Source: Pseudomonadota bacterium (GTDB lineage: Bacteria; Pseudomonadota; Gammaproteobacteria; Xanthomonadales; Rhodanobacteraceae). Taken from it: DNA of 64,000 nucleotides. Below the pieces are notes generated by a model. The model worked only from the letters and a program-made list of their open reading frames with translations, was not told where the DNA came from and searched no databases. The position numbers and the translations under genes were made by a program. Below are positions 1 through 10,479 of this stretch, in pieces (position 1 is the first letter of the stretch; each line of letters starts with the position of its first letter). Location: the NCBI GenBank assembly GCA_018240465.1, contig JAFEFS010000081.1:1-64000 (forward strand), given 5' to 3'.

Positions 1-1
1 G

Positions 2-961
2 TCAAAACACCATGTTGAGCGCGAGTGCCGGCGTCGCCGTCGCCGGCGCCGCGCTCGTGCGCGGGATCACGCGCACGCCGAGCAACAGGCCGATATTCGC
101 GTTCCAGTTGTATTCGACTGCGGGCGCGAGCGCGAACGACACGTGCGGCCCGGTGTCGATGCGCACGTCGTCCGCCGCCGCGTCGGGTGCGGAGCGGCCG
201 CGGATGCGCGTGCTCGCGGCATGGCGGTAGACGAAGTCCATCGCCAGTACCCAGTTCCGGGTCAGGCTGTATTCGAAGGCGAGATCGACGCTGCCGACGT
301 CGCCCGGGCTCGCTCTGCCGCGGAAGCCCTGCGCGGTGCCGTAGACGCTGGCGTCCTCGACGTTCGCATCGCGCGAAAACGCCCAGGAGAAATTCAGGCG
401 CGTGCGCAGGATGCGCCCGTTCGGCATCCAGTAATACGTCTGCATGTACCAGCCCAGCGTCGTCGTCTGCGCGCCGCTGCCGAAGCCGTCGCCGGCGTGG
501 CGGCCGAGATGATCGAACTTGCCGGTCGGAAACGACTGCTGCACGTTGACCGCCATCGCCGGCAGGCCGCTGTCCGCATCGAAGCGGGTCACGCTCCACT
601 GCGCCTGCACGCTGATGTCGCCGATGCCGACGTGCGAGGAACTCGCGTCGCCATCGATGCGGTTGTAGCCGAAAGTCGGAATCATGCCGACGGTGAAGCG
701 ATCGGTGACGCCGTAGTTGAGGTAGCTCAGCGAGCCGAAGCCGTCGGCATGCGGTGCGATCACGTCGTAGAGATAGGGTTCGACCAGCCAATGCCCCTGC
801 GGCAGCGTGCCGGCCGACGGCGCCAGCATCGGGCCGGTCCACCAGGCTTCGTCGAGCGACTGGCGCGAGGTCGCCGGCTCTGCAGCGGCCGCCGCAGCGC
901 AAGCCAGCAGCACGACGAATGCAGAGGCACGAACGACTGTCGATACGAACGCCACGATCAA
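2..961 (-). CDS. Outer-membrane beta-barrel protein, transporter-like (MetA-pathway of phenol degradation type)
   Basis: Predicted 319-residue secreted protein. The first 27 or so residues form a signal peptide (hydrophobic core rich in V, A and L, then an alanine run before EPATS). The rest alternates short amphipathic strands with Gly/Asp/Asn-rich turns (for example FTVGMIPTFGYNRI and SLTRNWVLAMDFVYRH), and the chain ends in phenylalanine, the usual terminal signal of proteins inserted by the BAM complex. This suggests a barrel in the outer membrane. The family guess (phenol MetA-pathway/transporter-like porins) rests on overall look and size, not on a catalytic motif. It is divergent from the amgK-like gene, with 140 bases between the starts. 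The substrate is unknown. Confidence 0.6.
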   Translation of the reverse strand: MIVAFVSTVVRASAFVVLLACAAAAAAEPATSRQSLDEAWWTGPMLAPSAGTLPQGHWLVEPYLYDVIAPHADGFGSLSYLNYGVTDRFTVGMIPTFGYNRIDGDASSSHVGIGDISVQAQWSVTRFDADSGLPAMAVNVQQSFPTGKFDHLGRHAGDGFGSGAQTTTLGWYMQTYYWMPNGRILRTRLNFSWAFSRDANVEDASVYGTAQGFRGRASPGDVGSVDLAFEYSLTRNWVLAMDFVYRHAASTRIRGRSAPDAAADDVRIDTGPHVSFALAPAVEYNWNANIGLLLGVRVIPRTSAAPATATPALALNMVF

Positions 962-1101
962 GCTCTCCTCGCCAAAGTGCGGCTATGCTGGCTGCTGCTC
1001 CAATCGCCGGACAGGGGCACTCCGCGGCAAATCGACGGGACCAATTCCACCCAGGCCACAAGCCGTGCATCGTCGCGGCCACAGCCGCTACACTGCCGCG
1101 C

Positions 1102-2124
1102 ATGACCGAGCCGCAATCCTCCCGCCACCGCGAACTGCGCGATTTCGCCAGCGCGCATTTTCCGCAACGCGAGTTCGCCATTGCAGCCGCCTCTGCCGAC
1201 GCGAGCTTCCGCAGCTACTGGCGCGTCGATGCCGGCGGACAAACACGCATCGTCATGGACGCGCCGCCGGACAAGGAGAACATCGCGCCGTGGTTGGCCA
1301 TCGGTGCGCGCCTGCATGATGCAGGGCTGCACACGCCGCAGGTCTTCGCGGTCGATCACGCGCGCGGCTTCATCCTCATGGAGGACCTCGGCAATCGCAC
1401 CTACCTGCCCGAGTTGAACGACTCCAGCGCCGACGCGCTCTACGGCGACGCATTCGATGCGCTGCTGACGATGCAGACGCGCGTGTCGCCGGCGGATCTG
1501 CCGCAATTCGACCAAGCCTTGCTGCGAACCGGCATGGAGAATTTGCCCGAGTGGTTTTTCGATCGCCATCTCGGCTTCGTGCCCGCCAGCGAGGATCGCA
1601 CCGTGATCGAGGCGGCGTTCGCCCTGCTCGTCGCCAATGCACGCGCGCAGCCGCAGGTGTTCGTGCACCGCGACTTCCACAGCCGCAACCTGATGATCGT
1701 GGCGCGCGACAATCCGGGAGTCATCGACTTCCAGGGCGCGCTGCACGGCCCGATCGCCTACGATCTGGCTTCGCTGCTGCGCGACTGCTACATCGCCTGG
1801 CCGGGCGAACGCGTCGATGCATGGGTGCGCGGCTACCACCAGCGTCTGCGCGCAGCCGGCGTCGTCGATGCCGATGTGGTCACCTTCCGGCGCTGGTTCG
1901 ACCTCGTCGGGCTGCAGCGGCACACGCGCCTGCTCGGCCAGTTCTGCCGGCTCAACTATCGCGACGGCAAGCCCGGCTATCTCAACGACCTGCCGCTGAC
2001 CCTGCGCTACGTGCTCGACGTTGCGCGCGGCTATCGCGAACTCGCCGCCTTCGCCGCGCTGATCGAGCGCGCGGTCGGCGATCGCGACATCACTCGCGCG
2101 CGCGTGCAGGAGCAGCCCGCATGA
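1102..2124 (+). CDS. amgK: N-acetylmuramate/N-acetylglucosamine anomeric kinase (AmgK-like phosphotransferase)
   Basis: A 340-residue protein of the aminoglycoside-phosphotransferase fold. Visible motifs are HRDFHSRNL near residue 188 (catalytic-loop Asp, His, Asn) and VIDFQGALHGPIAYDLASL just after it (metal-binding Asp). The family phosphorylates the anomeric carbon of MurNAc/GlcNAc recovered from cell-wall turnover. The next gene, which overlaps by the four bases ATGA, is a MurU-like uridylyltransferase, the partner enzyme in the cytoplasmic recycling route to UDP-MurNAc; this pairing is the strongest argument for the name. An in-frame extension reaches back to base 754, but it runs through the upstream gene's antisense. 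The ATG at 1102 starts the recognisable protein (MTEPQSSRHRELRDF). Confidence 0.85.
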   Translation: MTEPQSSRHRELRDFASAHFPQREFAIAAASADASFRSYWRVDAGGQTRIVMDAPPDKENIAPWLAIGARLHDAGLHTPQVFAVDHARGFILMEDLGNRTYLPELNDSSADALYGDAFDALLTMQTRVSPADLPQFDQALLRTGMENLPEWFFDRHLGFVPASEDRTVIEAAFALLVANARAQPQVFVHRDFHSRNLMIVARDNPGVIDFQGALHGPIAYDLASLLRDCYIAWPGERVDAWVRGYHQRLRAAGVVDADVVTFRRWFDLVGLQRHTRLLGQFCRLNYRDGKPGYLNDLPLTLRYVLDVARGYRELAAFAALIERAVGDRDITRARVQEQPA

Positions 2125-2813
2125 TCGAGCGTGCGCTGATCTTCGCCGCCGGCCGCGGCGAGCGCATGCGCCCGTTGACCGACGCGACGCCGAAGCCGCT
2201 GCTCGAAGTCGGCGGCAAGCCGCTGATCGAATACCACCTCGAAAAGCTCGCGCGTGCGGGCGTGCGCGAGGTCGTGATCAACACCTCGCATCTGGCCGAG
2301 CAGTTTCCGGCTGCGCTCGGCGACGGCGCGCGCTGGAACCTGCGCATTCGCTATTCGTACGAAGGCGCGGAGCCGCTCGAAACCGGCGGCGGCATGCGCC
2401 ATGCGCTGCCTCTGCTCGGCACCGACCCGTTCATCGCCGTGAACGGGGATATTTTTACCGTATTTGATTTTTCCACTTTGCCGCAAAACCCCGCCGGACT
2501 GGCGCACCTGGTTCTCGTCGACAACCCGCCGCAGCATGCGCGCGGAGACTTCGTGTTGCGTGGCGGCCGGGTGCACGATGAGGAGTCGCCCAGACTCACC
2601 TTCGCCGGCATCGGTGTGTACCGTCCCGAGCTGGTTGCCGCACATGCGCCGGGCGGATTTCCGCTCGCGCCGCTGTTGCGCGAGGCGATGCGGCGGGATG
2701 GCATCTCGGGCGAGCACTACGGCGGCGTGTGGGCCGACATCGGTACGGCACAGCGCCTGGCGACCCTCGACGCCGGCCTGCTGGCGGCGCAGCCGGCCGC
2801 GCCACGCGATTGA
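2121..2813 (+). CDS. murU: N-acetylmuramate alpha-1-phosphate uridylyltransferase (MurU-like nucleotidyltransferase)
   Basis: A 230-residue sugar-nucleotidyltransferase. The N-terminal signature AAGRGERMRPLTDATPKPLL (nucleotide-binding loop plus the KP pair) begins near residue 7. Later come ETGGGMRHALPLLG and FIAVNGDIFT, the product-sugar and metal-binding region. It would turn MurNAc-1-phosphate and UTP into UDP-MurNAc, bypassing the MurA/MurB steps. It overlaps the kinase stop by four bases, so the two are probably translationally coupled. The same signature occurs in other NDP-sugar pyrophosphorylases, so the kinase neighbour carries much of the assignment. The gene converges on hda; the 61-base gap is GC-rich and could fold. 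Confidence 0.85.
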   Translation: MIERALIFAAGRGERMRPLTDATPKPLLEVGGKPLIEYHLEKLARAGVREVVINTSHLAEQFPAALGDGARWNLRIRYSYEGAEPLETGGGMRHALPLLGTDPFIAVNGDIFTVFDFSTLPQNPAGLAHLVLVDNPPQHARGDFVLRGGRVHDEESPRLTFAGIGVYRPELVAAHAPGGFPLAPLLREAMRRDGISGEHYGGVWADIGTAQRLATLDAGLLAAQPAAPRD

Positions 2814-2874
2814 TGGCGCGGCGCGTTCCAGACGCCGCTCGCTGCGCCGCAGCGCCGGCGCGGCGCCGGGTTCG

Positions 2875-3567
2875 TTACCCCAGCAGCTTGCGCAGGAACG
2901 CCACGGTCACCCGGCGTTTCTCGGCCAGCGAGGCGCGGTCGAGGCGATCGAGCAAGGTCGTGAGGCTGGCAAGGTCGCGCTCGGTGTGGGTGAACAGCCA
3001 GGTCAGCGCGGCATCGTCCAGTTCGACCCCGCGTGCCGCAGCGCGTCCGCGCAGCACTTCGCGGCGGGCATCGTCGTCGAGCAGCCGCAGCGGCGCCTGC
3101 GCGCAGGCCGAAAGGCGCGAAGTCAGGTCGGGCAGACTCATGCCGAGCTGCGCGGGCACGCGCGACGCGGCGAACAGAAAAGTGTACTTCTCCACTTTTC
3201 CACGATTGTAGAAGTCGAACAGTGCGTGCTCGGCTTCGTGCCGGCCGGCCAGCGCGTCGAGATCGTCGAGCGCGAGCAGATCGCTGCCGCCAAGGCCGCG
3301 GATCGCGTCTGCCACGCCGTCGGTCACGCTGCGCAACGAAAGATACTGCGCGCGGCGACCGGCGGCGGTCGCCGCGGCACAGGCAGCGAGCAGCAGATGC
3401 GTCTTGCCGCTCGCGGCGGGACCGCTGACGAACACCCAAGGCGCATCGGTCTCGGTCGCCGCGCGCCGCGCGAGATCGGGCGCGGCGCCATTGTCGCCAG
3501 CGAAGAACGTCTCGAAGCGCTGCTGTGCCGGCCAGCGCATCGCCAGCGGGAGCTGGTCGGGCTTCAT
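2875..3567 (-). CDS. hda: DnaA regulatory inactivator Hda
   Basis: A 230-residue AAA+ protein homologous to the ATPase part of DnaA and lacking the DNA-binding domain. The N-terminus holds a clamp-binding type motif, QLPLAMRW (residues 5-12). Walker A is GPAASGKTH (49-57) and Walker B is LLALDDLDAL (about 95-104). A sensor-type region follows in the segment TFLFAASRVPAQL and LTSRLSA. With the DNA-loaded sliding clamp, Hda stimulates ATP hydrolysis by DnaA and so limits re-initiation of replication. It is the last gene of a minus-strand chain, and its ATG overlaps the stop of the PerM-like gene by four bases. The hda-permease-DUF2066-purM order is common in gammaproteobacteria. Confidence 0.92.
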   Translation of the reverse strand: MKPDQLPLAMRWPAQQRFETFFAGDNGAAPDLARRAATETDAPWVFVSGPAASGKTHLLLAACAAATAAGRRAQYLSLRSVTDGVADAIRGLGGSDLLALDDLDALAGRHEAEHALFDFYNRGKVEKYTFLFAASRVPAQLGMSLPDLTSRLSACAQAPLRLLDDDARREVLRGRAAARGVELDDAALTWLFTHTERDLASLTTLLDRLDRASLAEKRRVTVAFLRKLLG

Positions 3568-4748
3568 GCGCGCGGGGCCGCGGGCGCGGGCGGCGACGTC
3601 TCCGTCTTCGGCTTCGCGTCGGCCGCCGGCGCGGGCGGCAAGGGTACGCCCGCGGCGTCGGCATGCGTTGCCACCGCAGCGGCCGGCGCCTCATGCGCGT
3701 AGAGCAGGCTCGCGCGATAACGTTCGTTCGCGTAGCGCAGCAGCACCATCAGCACCGATGCGACCGGAAGCGCGAGGAGCACACCGAGGAACCCGAACAG
3801 CTCGCCGCCGGCGAGGACGGCGAAGATCACCGCGACCGGATGCAGGCCGATCTTCTCGCCGACCAGGCGCGGCACGAGCACATAGCCTTCGAGCAACTGG
3901 CCGATCACGAACACCGCGACGACGAGGGCGACATGGGTGACGTCGCCGTACTGCACGATCGCGGCGATCACGCCCATGAGAATGCCGGTGATGCTGCCGA
4001 GGTACGGCACGAAGCTGATCAGCCCGGCGATCAGGCCGATCAGCGGGCCGGTGCTCAGGCCGACGGCCCACAGGCCGACCGCATAGATGACGCCGAGCGC
4101 GATCATCACCGACAGCTGGCCGCGCACGAACGCGGAGAGCGTCTCGTCGGACTCGCGCGCGAGGCGCGACACGGTCGGCTCGATCGAGCGCGGCAACAAG
4201 TCGTGGATCTTCGCGATCATCACGTCCCAGTCGCGCAACAGGTAGAAGAATGCGACCGGGACGACTACCAGGCGCGTGATCCATGAGATCACCGCGAAGC
4301 CCGACTTGGAAATGCCGGCAACGATCGTCGTCGCGATGCCGCCGGCCTCCTTCCAGTGCGCCTGCAGCACGGCGACGATCTGCTGCAGGTCAGGCAGCTC
4401 GAAGTCGAGCTCGAAGCGTTCGTGCAGCCACGGCACGGCAACGTTTTGCATCCAGGCAAACCATTGCGGCAAGGCCGTGATGAACGTCGCCATCTGGCGC
4501 GACAGGTACGGAATCAGCAACAAAAGGATCAGCGTGACGACGAGGCTCAGGGCGAGGAAGACAACGCTGACCGCGGCGCTGCGCGACAGCTTCCAGCGCT
4601 CGAGCAGGTCGGCGAGCGGATCGAACAGGTAGGCGAACATCGCCGCGATCGCGAACGGCGTCAGCACCGGCGCAAGGAAGTACAGCGCCGCGACGAGCAG
4701 CACGGACAGGGCCAGCATTTGCCAGCGCAGGTTGTTGGTCGAGTTCAT
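3564..4748 (-). CDS. AI-2E transporter family / PerM-like integral membrane protein
   Basis: A 394-residue polytopic membrane protein of the UPF0118/AI-2E transporter family. Hydrophobic segments occur near residues 8-50, 55-85 and 140-165 and as a cluster over 205-330, with the conserved-looking GLIAGLISFVPYLGSITG and FVIGQLLEGYVLVPRLVGEK. The tail from about 360 is Ala/Pro-rich and probably disordered. The start at 4748 is chosen because its ATG overlaps the upstream TGA by four bases; a longer frame reaching 4790 lies inside the neighbour. Family members are implicated in signal or ion export, but the substrate here cannot be read from sequence. Confidence 0.85.
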   Translation of the reverse strand: MNSTNNLRWQMLALSVLLVAALYFLAPVLTPFAIAAMFAYLFDPLADLLERWKLSRSAAVSVVFLALSLVVTLILLLLIPYLSRQMATFITALPQWFAWMQNVAVPWLHERFELDFELPDLQQIVAVLQAHWKEAGGIATTIVAGISKSGFAVISWITRLVVVPVAFFYLLRDWDVMIAKIHDLLPRSIEPTVSRLARESDETLSAFVRGQLSVMIALGVIYAVGLWAVGLSTGPLIGLIAGLISFVPYLGSITGILMGVIAAIVQYGDVTHVALVVAVFVIGQLLEGYVLVPRLVGEKIGLHPVAVIFAVLAGGELFGFLGVLLALPVASVLMVLLRYANERYRASLLYAHEAPAAAVATHADAAGVPLPPAPAADAKPKTETSPPAPAAPRA

Positions 4749-5332
4749 GCGTTCTCCCTGCGCCGGGCTTCGAGCGCCTTGTGCGACCATACGACGACGT
4801 AGTGCACGCCGCTCGCGACGGTCGCCAGTGCGGTGAGCCAGATCAGCGTGTCATCGACGGCATCGGGCAGCGGCAACAGCCCGCTCAACTTGAGCAGCAG
4901 GGCCAGCGCGCAGACGATCTGGATGAACGTCGTGAGCTTGGACAGCAGCGACGGCTGCGGCACGACGCGGCCAATCAGGAGATGGTAGGCGGTCGCGCCC
5001 GCGGCGATGACGAAGTCGCGGCCGACGACGAGCCACATCAGCCAGTCCGGGATCGCGTCGGCGAGATCGAGCGAGACGAAGCAGGCGACGAGCAGCAGCT
5101 TGTCGGCGAGCGGATCGAGCACGCCGCCGAGCCAGCTCTGCCAGCCGCAGCGCTTGGCAAGCAGGCCGTCGAGCGCGTCGCTCGCGCCAGCGACGGCGAC
5201 GACGATCAGCGCCGCTTCGAAGCGATGGCTCGCGATCAGCCAGACCAGCGGCACGACCAGCACGATGCGCGCGAGCGTGATCGCGTTCGGCAGGTGGCGC
5301 CAACGGGAGTCTGTGTTCGGCGTGGGTGGCAT
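4745..5332 (-). CDS. CDP-alcohol phosphatidyltransferase family protein (PgsA/cardiolipin-synthase-like)
   Basis: A 195-residue membrane enzyme of phospholipid head-group transfer. The family motif D-x2-DG-x2-AR-x8-G-x3-D-x3-D is present at residues 52-77 (DALDGLLAK, then G69, D73, D77), with lysine in place of the usual arginine after the alanine. Hydrophobic stretches near residues 16-35, 40-52, 80-120 and 140-190 fit the six-helix fold. Partners would be CDP-diacylglycerol and glycerol-3-phosphate or phosphatidylglycerol; the sequence alone does not decide. The ATG at 5332 gives a normal-length protein, and upstream codons (poly-Arg/Ser) look non-coding. It sits 19 bases after DUF2066 and overlaps the PerM-like gene. 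Confidence 0.8.
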   Translation of the reverse strand: MPPTPNTDSRWRHLPNAITLARIVLVVPLVWLIASHRFEAALIVVAVAGASDALDGLLAKRCGWQSWLGGVLDPLADKLLLVACFVSLDLADAIPDWLMWLVVGRDFVIAAGATAYHLLIGRVVPQPSLLSKLTTFIQIVCALALLLKLSGLLPLPDAVDDTLIWLTALATVASGVHYVVVWSHKALEARRRENA

Positions 5333-5351
5333 GCGCGGGGTGGTCGGCACT

Positions 5352-6116
5352 TCACGGCTCGAAATCGAGCACCGCATCGACGCCCTCGAGCGGCGGCTTC
5401 GTGTTCGTCGGATGCGCGAGCCGCGCGGCATCGAGCGCCTCGATCAGGTCCCGCAGCGAGCCGCGCGCGTCGACACGTGCCTGCAGGACGTTGCCGCGCG
5501 CCTGTTCGACACGGAACCCGCGCACTTCGGGATTGGCGCCGAGCGCCCCGACCAGGCGTGCGTAGTCCTCGGCCGAACGCAGGCCGCTGAACCAGAGGCG
5601 ATAGCTGCCGGACGGCGCGGGCGGCACGGCATCGGCTGCAACCGGCGCCGCATCCGCACCGGTACCGGCCGCGGGCGGCACGCCCGCCGACGCCGTGGCC
5701 GCGGTCGCGCCCTCCGCGGACGTTGCCGCGGCTGCGGGAGCCGCGACCTGGTCGCGTACCAGCGCGTCGATCTGCGTCGCGTCGAATTGGGCGACGAGCA
5801 GAAACTTCGCCGGCGCCTTGTTCGGCTCGGCGTTCGCTGCGGTGTTGGGCTGGTAGCTGTAACTGCGCGCGTAGCGTTCCGCGCGGGTCAACGCACGCGC
5901 GACCTCGGGACGCTTGAGCACACCCGCATCGCCCTTCGCCGCCTGGGTCACGGCCTGGCCCAGCGCAATGCGCAGCGCGGTGGCGCGATCCTGGTCCGAC
6001 TGTGAGGCGACCGGCGCGGTTCCGGTGTAAACGCCGGCCGCAACAGCGAAAACCGGCGCGAGGCTGGCGAGAACCAGCAGCAATGACCTGAAAATTCGAT
6101 GATTCCCTGGATTCAC
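5352..6116 (-). CDS. DUF2066 domain secreted protein
   Basis: A 254-residue protein of unknown function. A signal peptide (IFRSLLLVLASLAPVFAVAA) is followed by VYTGTAPVASQSDQDRATAL, which matches the typical DUF2066 N-terminal pattern. A central Ala/Pro/Thr-rich linker of about 50 residues follows, then a C-terminal domain (SYRLWFSGLRSAEDYARLVG) ending in DAVLDFEP. I chose the GTG at 6116 because an AGGAAGGA Shine-Dalgarno sequence lies five bases upstream and the signal peptide then starts normally; in-frame ATGs at 6137 and 6158 are alternatives. It is divergent from purM. The DUF2066-purM-purN neighbourhood recurs in gammaproteobacteria without a known functional reason. Confidence 0.75.
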   Translation of the reverse strand: MNPGNHRIFRSLLLVLASLAPVFAVAAGVYTGTAPVASQSDQDRATALRIALGQAVTQAAKGDAGVLKRPEVARALTRAERYARSYSYQPNTAANAEPNKAPAKFLLVAQFDATQIDALVRDQVAAPAAAATSAEGATAATASAGVPPAAGTGADAAPVAADAVPPAPSGSYRLWFSGLRSAEDYARLVGALGANPEVRGFRVEQARGNVLQARVDARGSLRDLIEALDAARLAHPTNTKPPLEGVDAVLDFEP

Positions 6117-6243
6117 GAAATCCTTCCTGCCGGACATGCCGGAGAGGTTCCCGGCCATGCCGCAAGATAACAAATTTGCCTTGCGGCCGTGAAATCGCGG
6201 TGTACGGTATCATGCGCGCCCGTTCCGGCCGACTTCCTCGTCC

Positions 6244-7281
6244 ATGTCCGCAGAAAAAGAATCGCTCACCTATCGCGCCGCAGGCGTGGATATCGACGCG
6301 GGCGAGGAAGTCGTCGAGCGCATCAAGCCGCTGGTCAAACGCACGTTCCGCAAGGAAGTCATGGCCGGCCTCGGCGGCTTCGGTGCGCTGTTCGAACTCG
6401 CCGGCCGCTACCGCGACCCGGTGCTCGTTTCCGGCACCGACGGCGTAGGCACCAAGCTCAAGCTCGCGCAGACCCTCGGCCGTCACGACACGATCGGCAT
6501 CGACCTCGTCGGCATGTGCGTCAACGACGTGCTCGTGCAGGGCGCGGAGCCGTTGTTCTTCCTCGACTACTTCGCCACCGGCAAGCTGCACGTCGACACC
6601 ACGGTCGCGGTCGTCGGCGGCATCGCCAAAGGCTGCGAACTCGCCGGCTGCGCGCTGATCGGCGGCGAGACCGCCGAGATGCCCGACATGTATCCGCCGG
6701 GCGAATACGACCTCGCCGGCTTCTGCGTCGGCGCGGTGGAGAAGGCCGCGCTGATCGACGGCTCGAAGGTGCGGACGGGCGATGCAATCATCGGCATCGC
6801 CTCGAGCGGGCCGCATTCGAACGGCTATTCGCTGATCCGCAAGATCGCCGCGCGCGCCGGCAATCCTTTCGATCTCGATCTCGGTGGAACCAAGCTCGCC
6901 GACGCACTGATGGCGCCGACGACGATCTACGTCAAGCCGATCCTGGAATTGTTGAAGGCGCAGCCCGTGCACGGCATGGCCCACATCACCGGCGGCGGCC
7001 TGACCGAGAACATCATTCGCGTGGTACCCGACGCGCTCGGCATCGCGCTCGACAGTTCGACGTGGAAACTGCCCGCCGTGTTCGACTGGCTGCAGCGCGA
7101 AGGCAACGTGCCGCAGGCCGAAATGTGGCGCACGTTCAATTGCGGCATCGGCTACACTCTGATCGTCGCACACGACCAGGTGGCGGCGACGCTGCAACGC
7201 CTCGCCGCGCTGAACCTCGCAGCGTCGGCGATCGGCGAAATCGTGCCAGCGCGCGGCGACGAGCGCGTGCATATCGCGTGA
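6244..7281 (+). CDS. purM: Phosphoribosylformylglycinamidine cyclo-ligase (AIR synthetase)
   Basis: A 345-residue enzyme of normal length for PurM, which performs the ATP-dependent closure of FGAM to aminoimidazole ribonucleotide in purine synthesis. Diagnostic segments are [20 protein letters not shown] at the start, [16 protein letters not shown] (about 62-77), [40 protein letters not shown] (the glycine-rich loop), [19 protein letters not shown] and [17 protein letters not shown]. Its stop overlaps a GTG start of purN, so the two are probably translated together. No strong Shine-Dalgarno sequence is seen before the ATG at 6244, but the protein starts like its homologues. Confidence 0.97.
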   Translation: MSAEKESLTYRAAGVDIDAGEEVVERIKPLVKRTFRKEVMAGLGGFGALFELAGRYRDPVLVSGTDGVGTKLKLAQTLGRHDTIGIDLVGMCVNDVLVQGAEPLFFLDYFATGKLHVDTTVAVVGGIAKGCELAGCALIGGETAEMPDMYPPGEYDLAGFCVGAVEKAALIDGSKVRTGDAIIGIASSGPHSNGYSLIRKIAARAGNPFDLDLGGTKLADALMAPTTIYVKPILELLKAQPVHGMAHITGGGLTENIIRVVPDALGIALDSSTWKLPAVFDWLQREGNVPQAEMWRTFNCGIGYTLIVAHDQVAATLQRLAALNLAASAIGEIVPARGDERVHIA

Positions 7282-7940
7282 CCGTGCGCCGCCGCGTCGT
7301 CGTCTTCGCCTCGGGCCGCGGCAGCAATTTCGCCGCGTTGGTCCAGGCGCAGCGTCGCGGCGAACTGCCGGTCGATATCGCCGGCCTGCTCTGCGACAAG
7401 GCCGCCGCGCCGGCGCTTGCGCTTGCACGCGCGGCGGGAATCGAAGCGGTGGCATTGAGCCCACGCGACTACGCCAGCCGTGAGGACTTCGATCGCGCGA
7501 TGTTCGCACGCGCCGCGCGGCTCGCCCCGGATCTGATCGTGCTCGCCGGCTACATGCGCATCATCGCTCCGGCCGTGGTCGAGGCATGGCGCGGACGCAT
7601 GATCAATATCCATCCCTCGCTGCTGCCGAAATATCCCGGCCTGCACACTCACCAGCGCGCGATCGACGCGGGTGATGCCGAACACGGATCCAGCGTGCAC
7701 TTCGTCACCGCCGAGCTCGACGGCGGCCCGGTGATCGCGCAGGCGGGCTTGCCGATTCTGCCCGGCGACACCGCCGAGACGCTGGCCGCAAGACTGCTGC
7801 CGCTCGAACACCGCCTGCTCGTCGCGACAACGCGACTGGTCGCCGACGGCGAGGCTGCCCTGGCCGGCGATCAGGTCGTCCGCGGCGGGCAGGCGCTCGC
7901 CGCTCCCCTGCATCTGGACGCGAACGGCAACCTCGCCTGA
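7278..7940 (+). CDS. purN: Phosphoribosylglycinamide formyltransferase (10-formyl-THF dependent)
   Basis: A 220-residue GAR transformylase. After the N-terminal [15 protein letters not shown] loop come [16 protein letters not shown] and the active-site region [20 protein letters not shown], which supplies the catalytic Asn and His. It is followed by [20 protein letters not shown], whose Asp is the third catalytic residue. It transfers a formyl group from 10-formyltetrahydrofolate to glycinamide ribonucleotide. The start is the GTG at 7278, which overlaps the purM stop (GTGA). A second GTG two codons later is possible; either gives a full domain. Confidence 0.95.
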   Translation: MTVRRRVVVFASGRGSNFAALVQAQRRGELPVDIAGLLCDKAAAPALALARAAGIEAVALSPRDYASREDFDRAMFARAARLAPDLIVLAGYMRIIAPAVVEAWRGRMINIHPSLLPKYPGLHTHQRAIDAGDAEHGSSVHFVTAELDGGPVIAQAGLPILPGDTAETLAARLLPLEHRLLVATTRLVADGEAALAGDQVVRGGQALAAPLHLDANGNLA

Positions 7941-8013
7941 TCCGGTCCGATATCGGTTCCGTTCAGTCGGCACGCGGCAGACTGCCAGCGCGTTTCCACC
8001 GACCCGAACCTCC

Positions 8014-8703
8014 ATGCGCACGCTCGCCCTCGCACTCCTCGTCGCCCTGCCCACCGCCGCCGTCCACGCCGTCGAGCTGAAACCGGCCAGCGCGATCTAT
8101 GCGGTCACCCGCAACGGTTCGGCGATCGGCGACTCGAACTTCAACCTGAAGCGGAATCCCGACGGCACCTGGACGCTGACCAGCGAGACGAAAGGTACGT
8201 CGGGCAAGGCGCGCCTGCTCGGCATCGACGTGCGTGAAGAGTCCACGTTCCGCTGGAATGGCGGCAAGCCGCAGACCCTGGTCTACGACTACCGGCAAAG
8301 TTCGATGATCAAAAGCCGCACGCGCCACATCGACTTCGATGCGACCGCGCAGCAGGCGCATTCGCAGGAGAACAAGGATCGCTTCACCTACGCGACGCCG
8401 CCCGGCACCACCGACCGCGGCACGCTGCAACTGCTGCTCGCCGCCGCCGTTGCCGATGGCGCGCACGAAGTCAGCGCGCCGGTGGCGATCCGCGACCGCG
8501 TCGAACAGCAGCACTACGCCGTCACCAGGGACGAAACCATCCAGGTTCCCGCCGGCAGCTTCAACGCCACCCGCGTCGAACGCACCGACAACCCGGGCAA
8601 GGCGGTCAACTGGTACGCACCGAACGCGGGCGTGCTGCCGATCAAGGTGCAACAGGTATCGGGCGATGGTTCGACGGTGGTACTGGAGCTGAAGCAGAAA
8701 TAG
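8014..8703 (+). CDS. DUF3108 domain secreted protein
   Basis: A 229-residue protein with a clear signal peptide (MRTLALALLVALPTAAVHA). The mature part begins VELKPASAIYAVTRNGSAIG and continues with antiparallel-strand-like segments such as WTLTSETKGTSGKARLLGI and VNWYAPNAGVLPIKVQQVSG, the typical DUF3108 pattern. The family is predicted to act in the periplasm; its function is not established. It follows purN by 73 bases in the same direction, as DUF3108 genes often do in related bacteria, and converges on murA. Confidence 0.8.
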   Translation: MRTLALALLVALPTAAVHAVELKPASAIYAVTRNGSAIGDSNFNLKRNPDGTWTLTSETKGTSGKARLLGIDVREESTFRWNGGKPQTLVYDYRQSSMIKSRTRHIDFDATAQQAHSQENKDRFTYATPPGTTDRGTLQLLLAAAVADGAHEVSAPVAIRDRVEQQHYAVTRDETIQVPAGSFNATRVERTDNPGKAVNWYAPNAGVLPIKVQQVSGDGSTVVLELKQK

Positions 8704-8779
8704 GGCGCGGGGAATCTCCGACCCCGTCGTTGCGCTTTCCACCCTGACTTTCCGCGCGCCCGGCGCGCGACTTGTTGCG

Positions 8780-10048
<1,269 letters not shown>

Positions 10049-10291
10049 TTACCGTTGTTGTCTGGCCGACTCTTCTGGAGTCAGCGTTTTCAGCGCGAGC
10101 GCGTGGATCGCGCCGCCCATGAGATCACCCAGGGTCGCGTAGACGAGGCGGTGGCGCGCCAGCGGCAGCTTGCCGGCGAAGGCATCGGCGACCACGACGG
10201 CCTCGAAATGCACGCCATCGGCGCCCTGCACCTCGGCCGTCGCGCCCGGCAGGCCGCGCTCGATGAGATTCTTGATCGTTTCGGTGTCCAT
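10049..10291 (-). CDS. ibaG: BolA-family protein IbaG
   Basis: An 80-residue BolA/IbaG-type protein starting MDTETIKNLIERGLPGATAE. It contains the class motif region GVHFEAVVVADAFAGKLPLA, followed by ARHRLVYATLGDLMGGAIHA with the conserved His that can help hold a Fe-S cluster with a monothiol glutaredoxin. The ATG at 10291 is chosen by family length; a longer frame reaches 10453 through unlikely sequence. It sits immediately before murA, as in Escherichia coli, and is divergent from the LPS operon. Confidence 0.9.
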   Translation of the reverse strand: MDTETIKNLIERGLPGATAEVQGADGVHFEAVVVADAFAGKLPLARHRLVYATLGDLMGGAIHALALKTLTPEESARQQR

Positions 10292-10479
10292 GGTAGGCGG
10301 CAATTGTGGCGCGGAGCGGGCACGCGGACGGTTTGTCCTCCGCGCGGCGGTTGTTGCGTTGTTTTCGTCTTGAATCGCCCCGACCCGTGCAAGCCGCGGC
10401 GGAACCGGCCACGGCCCGCCGCTGTCCCAGCGCAGGGATCTTCTGGCTGGCACAGGGGGTGACGGCTACAATAGGAAAA

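Noticed and set aside
8753..8769. CGCGCGCC/GGCGCGCG palindrome between DUF3108 and murA as terminator
   Set aside because: No T-tract follows in either direction and such palindromes are frequent by chance in very GC-rich DNA.
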